Assembly: GCA_958436045.1 (NCBI GenBank) | Contig: CAUBIP010000024.1 | Location: forward strand, 1 to 20,609 | Direction: 5' to 3' | DNA from: an uncultured Oscillospiraceae bacterium | GTDB taxonomy: Bacteria > Bacillota > Clostridia > Oscillospirales > Oscillospiraceae | Length of the DNA stretch: 20,609 nt | The notes under the pieces: generated by a model | Databases searched by the model: none | The model's input: only the letters and a program-made list of their open reading frames with translations | Told to the model about the DNA's origin: nothing | Position numbers and translations under genes: made by a program | Shown here: positions 6,356-14,200 of the stretch, one piece after another | Layout of the letters: each line of letters begins with the position of its first letter | Position numbering within the stretch: the stretch's first letter is position 1

Positions 6356-7549
6356 ATGAACATCCTCGTAATCAACGCCGGTTCCTCTTCCCTGAAATAT
6401 CAGCTGATGGATCCGAAAAGCGGCAACGTAATGGCAAAGGGCCTGTGTGAGCGCATCAATCTGGACGGCCGCCTGACCCACAAGGTCCCGGCCCGCGACC
6501 TCAAGGTCACCCGGGAGATCCCCATGCCGACCCATAAGGAGGCCATTGAAGCCGTCATGCAGATCCTGGTGGACCCGGAAAGCGGCGTGATTTCCTCCGT
6601 CGACGAGATCGACGCAGTCGGCCACCGCGTGCTGCACGGCGGCGATAAATTCGTTGCCTCCTGCGTTGTAGACGAGGCTTGCAAGCAGGCCATCCGGGAT
6701 TGCTTCCCCCTAGGCCCGCTGCACAACCCGGCAAATCTCATGGGCATCGAAGCCTGTGAAAAGGCCATGCCCGGCACGCCCCAGGTCGCCGTCTTCGATA
6801 CGGCGTTCCATATGACGATGCCCCCCAAGGCCTACCGCTACGCCATCCCGACGGAATACTACGAGAATGACGCCATCCGCCGCTACGGCTTCCACGGCAC
6901 GTCCCACCGCTTTGTCGCCCGCCGGGCCGCTGCGCTGCTGGGCCGGAAGGACTTCAAGATGGTCAACTGCCACCTGGGCAACGGCTCCTCCCTGGCCGCC
7001 ATTCGCAACGGCGAATGTCAGGATACGTCCATGGGCCTCTCCCCGCTGGCCGGCGTCCCCATGGGTACCCGCTGCGGCGATATTGATGCCTGCGTCGTCC
7101 AGTTCATCTGCAATAAGTACGGCATGAATGTCGACGAATGCCTGACGATGCTGAACAAGAAGTCCGGCGTGCTGGCCATGTCCGAGCTCTCCTCCGACTT
7201 CCGCGATCTGGAAAACGGTGCCGCCGAGGGCAACGAAAAGTGCAAGCTCGCCCTGGAGAAGTTTGACTACGAGGTCGCCAAATATGTCGGCGCCTATGCC
7301 GCCGCCATGAACGGGCTGGATGTTCTGACCTTTACCGCCGGCGTCGGCGAAAACGGGCCGGATACGCGTGCCAGCGTCTGCTCCTATCTGGAATTTCTCG
7401 GCGTCAAGCTCGACCCGGAAATCAACAACAAGATCCACGGCAAGGAGCAGAAGATTTCCACGCCGGATTCCAAGGTCGAAGTCTGGGTCATCCCGACGAA
7501 CGAGGAACTGATGATCGCGCAGGATACGGCGGAGCTCTGCAAGAAATAA
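6356..7549 (+). CDS. ackA: acetate kinase
   Basis: Converts acetyl-phosphate and ADP to acetate and ATP, the energy-yielding last step of acetate fermentation in the cytosol. The 397-residue length is standard. The N-terminus MNILVINAGSSSLKYQL holds the phosphate-binding loop with N7. Catalytic and binding residues known from the Methanosarcina enzyme are all in place: R91 in GHRVLHGGDKF, D148 in VAVFDTAFH, H180 in YGFHGTSH, R239 in PMGTRCGDID, and E384 in TNEELMIAQDT. The ATG is fixed by the family N-terminus, though the AGGAG at 6338-6342 is 13 bases away, longer than usual. No phosphotransacetylase gene (pta) is present in the window. A strong terminator follows at 7583-7615. Confidence 0.98.
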   Translation: MNILVINAGSSSLKYQLMDPKSGNVMAKGLCERINLDGRLTHKVPARDLKVTREIPMPTHKEAIEAVMQILVDPESGVISSVDEIDAVGHRVLHGGDKFVASCVVDEACKQAIRDCFPLGPLHNPANLMGIEACEKAMPGTPQVAVFDTAFHMTMPPKAYRYAIPTEYYENDAIRRYGFHGTSHRFVARRAAALLGRKDFKMVNCHLGNGSSLAAIRNGECQDTSMGLSPLAGVPMGTRCGDIDACVVQFICNKYGMNVDECLTMLNKKSGVLAMSELSSDFRDLENGAAEGNEKCKLALEKFDYEVAKYVGAYAAAMNGLDVLTFTAGVGENGPDTRASVCSYLEFLGVKLDPEINNKIHGKEQKISTPDSKVEVWVIPTNEELMIAQDTAELCKK

Positions 7550-7582
7550 GCCGCCCCGAAACATCGCGTCCCCGCCTCTTCT

Positions 7583-7615
7583 AAGCCATGCAGGCGTCTG
7601 CCTGCGTGGCTTTTT
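7583..7615 (+). terminator. intrinsic terminator of ackA
   Basis: Arms 7583-7595 (AAGCCATGCAGGC) and 7600-7612 (GCCTGCGTGGCTT) form a 13-bp stem with one mismatch and a GTCT loop, followed by TTTTT at 7611-7615. It ends the HPr-like/ackA transcript. Confidence 0.92.
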
Positions 7616-7640
7616 CCAACCTGCAGGCGTATTTTGTTCC

Positions 7641-7669
7641 TTGAAACAGAACGAAAGATAACTTAGATA
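7641..7669 (+). promoter_or_regulatory. possible promoter for the DHHW protein gene
   Basis: TTGAAA (7641-7646), 17 bases, TAGATA (7664-7669). The -35 is good and the -10 is weak. Because a strong terminator lies just upstream, the following gene needs a promoter here, which favours the call. Confidence 0.35.
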
Positions 7670-7688
7670 AAAAACAAGGAGAGTGTAT

Positions 7689-9137
7689 ATGGCAAGAGGA
7701 AGATTCCAAAAAAAGCGCAGCCCCCTGGGGCCGATCCTGATTATCCTGGTGCTGGCTGCGATCGCGGCAGCCGTCTTATATTTCACCGGCGTCCTGGGGC
7801 ACCGGCATCACTGCAGCGCCCCGGCGGACTGTACCGTCGCCCGCTACTGCGATGAATGCGGCAAGCTGATGGAAGCCGCCCACCAGGATCACACCGCGGG
7901 CCCCGCAGCCACCTGCGAGACGCCCCAAACCTGCACCGTCTGCGGCAAGGAGCTGGCCCCGGCCACCGGCCACACCCCCGGCCCGGAAGCCACCTGCGCC
8001 GCGCCCCAGACTTGCACCGTCTGCGGCAAGGAGCTGGCCCCGGCAACGGAGCACGTGGCGGACGAATCTGTCAACTGCGCGCTGCCCACTGTCTGCAAAT
8101 TCTGCGGCAAGGAGATGGGCGAGGCCACCGGCCACGACTTTGTCAAATCCGACGATGGCATGACCGAGACCTGCAGCAAATGCGGCCAGGTCATCCACCG
8201 CAGCAAATCGACGGTCGACCAGGAAATTCTGCCGGAGACCCAAGCCAGCGGCCATTTCCACAATGACATCGACGCCTTCGAGAAAAACAACATTCTCGTC
8301 TGCGGCGACTACGCCGTCGAATACTTCAAGCTCGACGAGACCGGCTCGGACTCTTACGCCAAAATGGTCAGCGATTTTGCGGCCAAGTACCCGGACGTCC
8401 ACGTCACCAGCCTGCTCATCCCCAAGGCCTGCGCCTTCTATCCCCCGCTGGGCTATGACGATGTGCTGGAAAACCAAGCCGCCTTCATCCAGGCGACGTA
8501 TGACAGCATGGGCGACGGCGTCACAAAGGCCGACTGCATCGGCGTTCTGAAGGAGCACATCGGCGAATACACCTATTACCGGACGGACCACCACTGGACC
8601 TCCCTGGGCGCGTATTATGCCAGCCAGGCCTACTGCGCCGCCAATGGCATCACGGCCCGCACCCTGGGCTCCTACAAGACGATCGTCAACTGCGGCTACA
8701 TCGGCTCCCTGTACTCCTTCGCAGGGGAACCGGCGCAGCTGAAGCAGAACCCGGATTACACCGTCGCCCACCTGCCGGAGACGGGCTACACCATGACCTG
8801 CACCACCGGCGGCAGCACCTTCGAAGCCAAGGCCATCAACGAAGAGGCCAGCGGCTACGCGGAGGCCTTTATGAGCGGCGACCAGGCCTTCACGGATATT
8901 AAGACGGAGAACAAGAACGGCAAGAAGCTGCTGATCTTCAAAGAGTCCTACGGCAACGCCTTCGCGCCGTATATGATCGACTATTACGAAGAGATCATCG
9001 TCATCGACATCCGCCAGGAGACGGCGTCCATCGCCAGCATGATTGACGAATACGGCATCACCGACGCCCTGATCATCAACAACGTCCAAGGCGCCCTGAG
9101 CCTGCGGGAGAACCTCCAGAGCAAGCTCACCTCCTGA
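7689..9137 (+). CDS. membrane-anchored DHHW (SGNH/AlgX-like) protein with tandem CxxC repeats
   Basis: A 482-residue exported protein. Residues 14-36 form one membrane segment after a basic start, so the rest is outside the cell. Residues 48-165 hold tandem ribbon-like units about 27 residues apart, each with a Cys followed by CxxCGK: cysteines 48/54/57, 76/82/85, 103/109/112, 130/136/139, plus a shorter C162/C165. Units 2 and 3 share PQTCTVCGKELAPAT. The catalytic-looking part follows: YYRTDHHWTSLGAYY with D300-H301-H302-W303, and KESYGNAF with S420. DHHW-family proteins are distant relatives of AlgJ/AlgX polysaccharide O-acetyltransferases, where an Asp-x-His pair and a Ser form the triad, so surface glycan or polymer acetylation or hydrolysis is plausible but unproven. 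The ATG at 7689 has AAGGAG six bases upstream; a GTG two codons earlier overlaps that site. It is a single-gene unit, convergent with the surface cluster. Confidence 0.82.
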   Translation: MARGRFQKKRSPLGPILIILVLAAIAAAVLYFTGVLGHRHHCSAPADCTVARYCDECGKLMEAAHQDHTAGPAATCETPQTCTVCGKELAPATGHTPGPEATCAAPQTCTVCGKELAPATEHVADESVNCALPTVCKFCGKEMGEATGHDFVKSDDGMTETCSKCGQVIHRSKSTVDQEILPETQASGHFHNDIDAFEKNNILVCGDYAVEYFKLDETGSDSYAKMVSDFAAKYPDVHVTSLLIPKACAFYPPLGYDDVLENQAAFIQATYDSMGDGVTKADCIGVLKEHIGEYTYYRTDHHWTSLGAYYASQAYCAANGITARTLGSYKTIVNCGYIGSLYSFAGEPAQLKQNPDYTVAHLPETGYTMTCTTGGSTFEAKAINEEASGYAEAFMSGDQAFTDIKTENKNGKKLLIFKESYGNAFAPYMIDYYEEIIVIDIRQETASIASMIDEYGITDALIINNVQGALSLRENLQSKLTS

Positions 9138-9162
9138 GGGCGTGCAGGGCCCCGTAAAGCGC

Positions 9163-9199
9163 AAAACGCCAGCCAGGTTCTTCCCTGGTTGGCGTTTTT
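9163..9199 (+). terminator. bidirectional intrinsic terminator
   Basis: AAAACGCCAGCCAGG (9163-9177) pairs with CCTGGTTGGCGTTTT (9184-9198) around TTCTTC, followed by T. The AAAA on the left arm supplies a T-tract for the minus strand, so it can end both the DHHW gene and transcripts arriving from the convergent surface cluster. Confidence 0.9.
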
Positions 9200-9228
9200 G
9201 ACGCACGCGCCGCGCACAGCGCCTGAAA

Positions 9229-9279
9229 CGCGGTGCGCCAGCACCTTTAAAGCGAGCGCGGTGCGCCAGCACCTTTAAA
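9229..9279. repeat. 23-bp direct repeat, two copies
   Basis: The 23 bases from 9229 to 9251 recur exactly at 9257-9279 with a 28-base period. The core is GGTGCGCCAGCACCTTTAAA, which itself contains the inverted repeat GGTGC-GCCA-GCACC. It lies in the intergenic space between two convergent transcription units. I cannot assign it to a known element. Confidence 0.75.
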
Positions 9280-9287
9280 ACGCAAGA

Positions 9288-9314
9288 CCCCAAGGCAGTG
9301 ATGCTGCCTTGGGG
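9288..9314. terminator. strong hairpin at the end of the surface cluster
   Basis: CCCCAAGGCAG (9288-9298) and CTGCCTTGGGG (9304-9314) form a perfect 11-bp stem with a 5-base loop, 52 bases beyond the stop codon of the Cna-B gene on the minus strand. On the minus strand the tract after it is only weakly T-rich; on the plus strand TTTTT follows after a gap of about 7 bases. It is probably the end of the surface-cluster transcript, or a 3' stabilising stem acting with the terminator at 9163-9199. Confidence 0.55.
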
Positions 9315-9366
9315 CAATTTGCTTTTTCTGCCGTCACCCGGCACGCGCTGTGTTCTGTCCGCGCTT

Positions 9367-10599
9367 TTAGTTCTCCGCGTCGCGGCGCTTTCTGCGGGCA
9401 AAGAGCAGGAACGCGCCGAGGATGAGGAGCAGGAGGCCGAGGCCGCCGCAGAGGAGGATCGGGGCGATGGGCTGGCCGGTCTGGATCAGCGTCGCCGTGT
9501 TCGTGATCGTGACGGTCCCGTTCGCGGCCTGGTAGGACGGGGTGTAGCCCCGGGGGATGTTCGTCTCCAGGACCTGCCAGTTGCCGTCGGCGGCAAGATT
9601 TTTCCAGGTGTAGCGCCAGTTATTTGCCGCGCTGAGCTGGACGGTCTGGTACGCCGCCTTGCCGTTGTAGAGCGTCACAGAGACGGACGATGGCCGGCTG
9701 GCGGGCTTATCATTGCTCCAGCGCTTTTCCACCGTGATGGTCACGGGCGTCCCCGGGGTCGGAGTGGGCGGCGTGTCCTTCGTGTTGGTGATGGTGGTGA
9801 CATTGCCCTCCGTCGCGTAGCTGACGGTGTACCCCGCCGGGACGGACGCCTCTTCGACGGTCCAGGTGTGGCCCTCGACCAGGCGGTCGAAGGTATAGGC
9901 CCAGCCGTTGGCGGCGCTGAGCTCCTGCGTCTCAGCAATCTTGCCATCGCGCAGCAGGTTCACGGTGATGGTGTCACCGGTGTGATTGGCGTTGCCGTCG
10001 GACCAGAGCTTGCGGGCCGTCAGCTGGCTCTCCTGGAAGGCCTCCAGATGGAAGACCCAGTCGACCTCGCCGATGCGGTTTGCATACGTGTTATCCAGCT
10101 CTGCCGGGACGGTGAGCTCGACCCGGAGCTTGGCCGTCTCGCCGGAGCGGAACGTGCCCAGCAGGCGGTTTTCCTGCAGGCCGCCGGCTTCCTCCGGAGC
10201 GGCGTCGAAGATGAGCGTCTCCCCGTTCCAGACCTTCATAGAGAGCTTGGAGAGGAAGTCCCGGGCCGTCGCGACGGTCTCCGACGCGGCGACGGACTCG
10301 CTCAGTGGGTTTGCCGCCTCGTCGTGGGGGACGGCGCGCAGATAGAGGTTGACAAAGTCGCTGTCCGTAGCGGCGTTGCGGAAGGTGATCTCCTCCGTCA
10401 CCACGTCGCCGGGCATGACGTTTTTGAAGTTCTGGAACAGGTCCGTCGCGGTGTAATCGCTGCCCGGCTGGAAGTCAAAGCCGGTGTCCGCGCCTTCATA
10501 GGTGATCGTCGAGGCCGCCGCCAAAACCGGAGCCGCCAGACACGCCACCGCCAGCAGGATCAGCAAAAGGGAACGCAGCGTTTGAAACGTCTTTTTCAT
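9367..10599 (-). CDS. Cna-B repeat surface protein with LIQTG-type sorting tail
   Basis: A 410-residue cell-surface protein. Residues 1-28 form a standard Sec signal peptide (hydrophobic core, then APVLAAA). Residues 30-190 are a beta-rich domain with FKNVMPGDVVTEEITFRN, recalling the MPGD-N pattern of TasA-like subunits. Two Cna-B domains follow at about 193-273 and 287-368, each with the Lys start (RKLW, EKRW), an internal Glu (TVEE, LETN) and the end TNT that supply an intramolecular isopeptide bond in this family. The tail is LIQTG (371-375), about 25 hydrophobic residues, then ARRKRRDAEN: a cell-wall sorting signal with Ile in place of the usual Pro. No sortase is in the window. It is the last gene of the cluster, 13 bases after the previous stop, with GGGAGGT as ribosome binding site. 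Wall anchoring is inferred. Confidence 0.88.
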   Translation of the reverse strand: MKKTFQTLRSLLLILLAVACLAAPVLAAASTITYEGADTGFDFQPGSDYTATDLFQNFKNVMPGDVVTEEITFRNAATDSDFVNLYLRAVPHDEAANPLSESVAASETVATARDFLSKLSMKVWNGETLIFDAAPEEAGGLQENRLLGTFRSGETAKLRVELTVPAELDNTYANRIGEVDWVFHLEAFQESQLTARKLWSDGNANHTGDTITVNLLRDGKIAETQELSAANGWAYTFDRLVEGHTWTVEEASVPAGYTVSYATEGNVTTITNTKDTPPTPTPGTPVTITVEKRWSNDKPASRPSSVSVTLYNGKAAYQTVQLSAANNWRYTWKNLAADGNWQVLETNIPRGYTPSYQAANGTVTITNTATLIQTGQPIAPILLCGGLGLLLLILGAFLLFARRKRRDAEN

Positions 10600-10612
10600 C
10601 CTTCTACCTCCC

Positions 10613-11251
10613 TCAGCCCGCCGTGTACGACGTCACGTCGTTTTCCGTGATTGTGACGCCCCAGGCTTCACCAACGGCCTTGGCCGGAACAGACTGGATG
10701 GCGGACGCTATGATCTCCACAGAAAGGTGATACCCAGTTGGAACCTCCGCCTCGGGCAGCTGCGTGCAGCTTTCGATCAGGTTTCCGGTGCTTGCGCCAG
10801 GTGCGACGGGCGTCAGATAATACCAGTACCCGTCCTCACCTTTTGCCCAGCCGGTCCCCGCAGAATAGGTGATCGTATAATCAACCCCCTCCTGGGGAAC
10901 CTTTGCCGTTACGGTTTGGTCCGCAGTGTTTTGATCCTTCCTCCAGGTGATATTGACCGTCGCCCGAAGATAGGCATCAATATCCCCTGTGTTTTTCACT
11001 GCGACATTACTTTTTGTCGTGCCGTCAAAGCTCTCCGTCACCTGACTTGAAACCTTTGACGGGGTAAATGTATTCTTCTTTGCCGCCGTCCTCGTTGCAA
11101 GGAATGCAACCGTGCTGCCAATCGCGATTCCGAGGAGCAGAAGCAGGGAAACGAGCAGTGTAACCGGCTTTCTCTGCCGGTGCGCACGTACACGCTTTTG
11201 CGTATGGGCTTCGAATTTCCCCTGATATCTGCCCTGATTATGATGCTTCAT
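10613..11251 (-). CDS. SipW-type exported protein, substrate 7 (TasA/CalY-like)
   Basis: A 212-residue exported protein. The first 29 residues are an unusually long basic, His- and Arg-rich N-region (HTQKRVRAHRQRK). A hydrophobic core follows, and the SipW-type end GIAIGSTVAFLATRTAAKKNTFTPSKV, with the conserved NTFT stretch after the cleavage site. The mature part has VKNTGDIDAYLRATVNITW, matching the NTG-DAY motif of the other substrates, then GWAKGEDGYWYYLTPVAPG and an aromatic-poor C-terminus. This suggests a secreted beta-sandwich subunit, possibly a minor or adaptor one, because it is placed between the two large surface proteins instead of with the other substrates. The ATG at 11251 follows AAGGGGGGAA. 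Amyloid or fibre formation is inference from the TasA family; no catalytic motif is seen. Confidence 0.82.
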   Translation of the reverse strand: MKHHNQGRYQGKFEAHTQKRVRAHRQRKPVTLLVSLLLLLGIAIGSTVAFLATRTAAKKNTFTPSKVSSQVTESFDGTTKSNVAVKNTGDIDAYLRATVNITWRKDQNTADQTVTAKVPQEGVDYTITYSAGTGWAKGEDGYWYYLTPVAPGASTGNLIESCTQLPEAEVPTGYHLSVEIIASAIQSVPAKAVGEAWGVTITENDVTSYTAG

Positions 11252-11269
11252 TGTGCCGTTCCCCCCTTC

Positions 11270-14200
11270 TTACGGGTTTGCCCCGAAAAGGTTGACGCGA
11301 AAGCTGTCCCCATCGAGCCAGTTGTTTTTCGTGCGCTGATTTGCAAACGGCAGCGTCGTACCGCCCACTGCAAGCGTGATTTCCTGCGCATTTCCAGCAG
11401 GCGCATACCGCCACGACCAGCCGGTCATTTCTGTCACACGGTATTTGCCGACCGGAAGGTCCGTAATCGTCGTTTTCCCGTTGCCGTGCACGGTGACGGT
11501 CAAGTTGATTTCTTCCGTCTTGGCCTCGATCCCCTGGATGTGGAAAAGGAAGGTCTGATTCTCGTCTATGGCCTCCCAGCCGCTCTTTTGGATGGTAAGC
11601 GTTGTCCGTGTCGGTTCATAAATAAAGATGATCTTGTTCTGCTCCGGATCCGAAGAAAGGTCCTGCTGAATCGAATACTGCTTCGGTGCATAGCCGGGAA
11701 TCGGTAGGTATTTCTCTGTCACAGTGGAAAACGCTGTCGTCTTAGCTACGGGGTCGATCAAATTGTTGCCGTCAGCGTCCTGATAATACACCGTATACTG
11801 CACAGAGGTCGCCTCGGTGTAATAGAAGATGATTTCCTGATTATCCTGCCGTATGATTTCGCTTGTACTGGTCTTTTCCGGATAGTACTTCCCCTGTTCA
11901 TCGGCAGGCAGCAGATTCAACTCCGTACCCATCTTCGCTTTTTCTGTAACCGTCGTCCCAATCATGACGGAATTGGTCCGATCGTCTGCAATGCGCTCCG
12001 TCGTTCCCTTTTTGTAATAGTGAACCAGATAGGTCACCGAGGTTGGCATGGCGTATTTGGGATAGAGCGCATAGTTCCTTGTGATCGGCATGGTAAAGGA
12101 GAAGGGCTTTTCTGTCTCTCCCTCTCGATAGAACCAGCCGACAAACACATACGGGGGATTACTGGGATCCTTCGGCGCAGTCGCAAGGGTATATTTCTCG
12201 ATGTTCTCCTGCACCCCGGTATAGCCCTCATACGTGTACGGCGTCTGCATCGTCTCATCCGTATAGGTCCGGACGGTGTACAGCCCGTTGACCCACTTGG
12301 CGTAGAGGGCCTTATTGGCATTCGGCATGGTATGAGCAGCCAGGTCATACGGTTCGCCGGTGCATTCCGGGTTCTGATACCAGCCGACGAAAAACGCATC
12401 CGGCTCAACGGTTGTTGGCTTTGCCGTCGGGGTATAAGCATACGGCGAAAGCGGAGCCTGGTACTTTACAGTGTGCTGTTGATCTGTGTTGTTCTGGGAC
12501 GCTGAGTAGAATTCAAGCGAATAGGTATTGCGCTTGTAATAAAACTTGGCGCCATTACAGTTGGCCCCGGTCGCCGCGCCGTGGTCATAGGTGAAGCCCT
12601 CAAACTCATAGCGGTCCTCATCGGTAACAGTAAAATTCGTTCCTTTAAAAGTAAGGGTAAAAATCACCTGATACGTGCCGTTCAAGTCCTCCGCATAGTA
12701 GGTCATCGTGCTTGTGCCGGAGCCGCTGGTTGTGTAACGATAGTAGGTGATATTCCGCTGCGGCATCACGCCTATGTAGTTCGTATACGGCCCGCTTGCA
12801 TCGCGGTTTTCACTCCAGAAGCTGCTGCCGGCTTTTTTTACAATTGCATTGTATTCGTCAGCGATATTCTTGCCCCAGCGGGCGCTGATCGTGCCAAAGT
12901 CGTTGTTATTGGAGTACGCATCCCGGAACTGCAGCGTAAAGACCTTTCTTGTGAAGTACACATTCAGCACAGAGCTGCCGTCGGCCGCGACCGTCACAGT
13001 ATCGCTGCGCTCGTAATCCCACAGCTTGCTGTCCGGTTGGATATCGGACATATACTTCTTGGGCGTCTCGCTGAGGCCGCAGATCAGGGTGCCGCATGCA
13101 TCGCTATGGTCATGCGCTTCCATGCCGCAGCTGTAGCAGGTAGCAACATGGGTATGGGTGCAGGATAGCTTTGCTTTGTATGCCCAGAATTGGTCTTTGT
13201 CATTACCAGACACAATATAACCGCTATGATCGTGCGCATTTATTCTGCCACTATCTTTCACAGCGTCCCCATCACAGGCGTTCGCATTTACCAAATACCA
13301 AGAATCATTAAAATACAGATAGTATTTGTCATACTTCAGTTGATTTCCAGTATATCCCCCCGCTTCACATCTTACTCTATAAACATAGCCATTTTGAAGT
13401 TCACCAAATAGTGCAGCAAACTGTTCAACATCTCTGCTGTCACTTGGCGTTTCCTGACTTGTTCCGCCGTAGCATGCGGCGTCATGTGTATGCGGGCAAT
13501 TCTTCAAGCACTCCGCTGTATGCGTATGCTCCTCTTTCCCACACGTCAGCTTCCAGCATTTGTCGGTATGGACATGGCTGATCTCGATCTCCGGGTCCCA
13601 GGTGACCTCGTGGCCCACATGGCCCCAGGCCTGGTGGGAGGAGAGGTAGGAATACTCATCATCGTTGGCGTTTTGCCCCCAGAGAACAATGGTGTAGTCT
13701 GCATGCCCCTTTTCCGCCTCCCACTGGGCGACATAGGTCACGCTCTGTTCGATTGTCACGGTGCCGGTGAGCTCTGGGCTCCATCCAAGGAAGCGATAGC
13801 CCTTGCGCCGCGGCTCTTTCACCTTCGATGCGTCAAAGGTCGTGCCGTATTTTGCATAGATCGGCTCCGGGCCGTCAATGCCGCCGTTGACATCAAAGGT
13901 CACGGTGTAATACTCTCGATCGTAATAAATCTCGACCTTGGTCGTGCCGTCCGCCGCGATTGTCGTCTGCGGGATGCCCTTGCAGCGGTAGCCGGGCTTG
14001 TGATTCGCAACCGCCTGGGTGTAGGCGTCGATATCACCCTCCAGTTCAACAATCATTGGGTCCAGGGCGTACTGATTATCCTCAAGATTTTGATAATAGT
14101 GGTAGACGGTGTACTTCGCTGTTCCGGCAACATAATACAGGGTAACGGTCACATTTTCCTGGACCGCATCGAGATCAAAGTGCAGGGTATAATTGCCCGT

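Noticed and set aside
7830..8183. CxxC repeats as a cytosolic DNA-binding zinc-ribbon domain
   Set aside because: They follow an N-terminal membrane segment with a basic cytosolic start, which places them outside the cell.
7776..9401. 541-codon minus-strand open frame opposite the DHHW gene
   Set aside because: Composition is antisense-like; the plus strand has a membrane segment, repeats, the DHHW motif and a terminator directly after the stop.
9298..10650. 450-codon plus-strand open frame opposite the Cna-B gene
   Set aside because: No family features, whereas the minus strand shows signal peptide, two Cna-B domains and a sorting tail.
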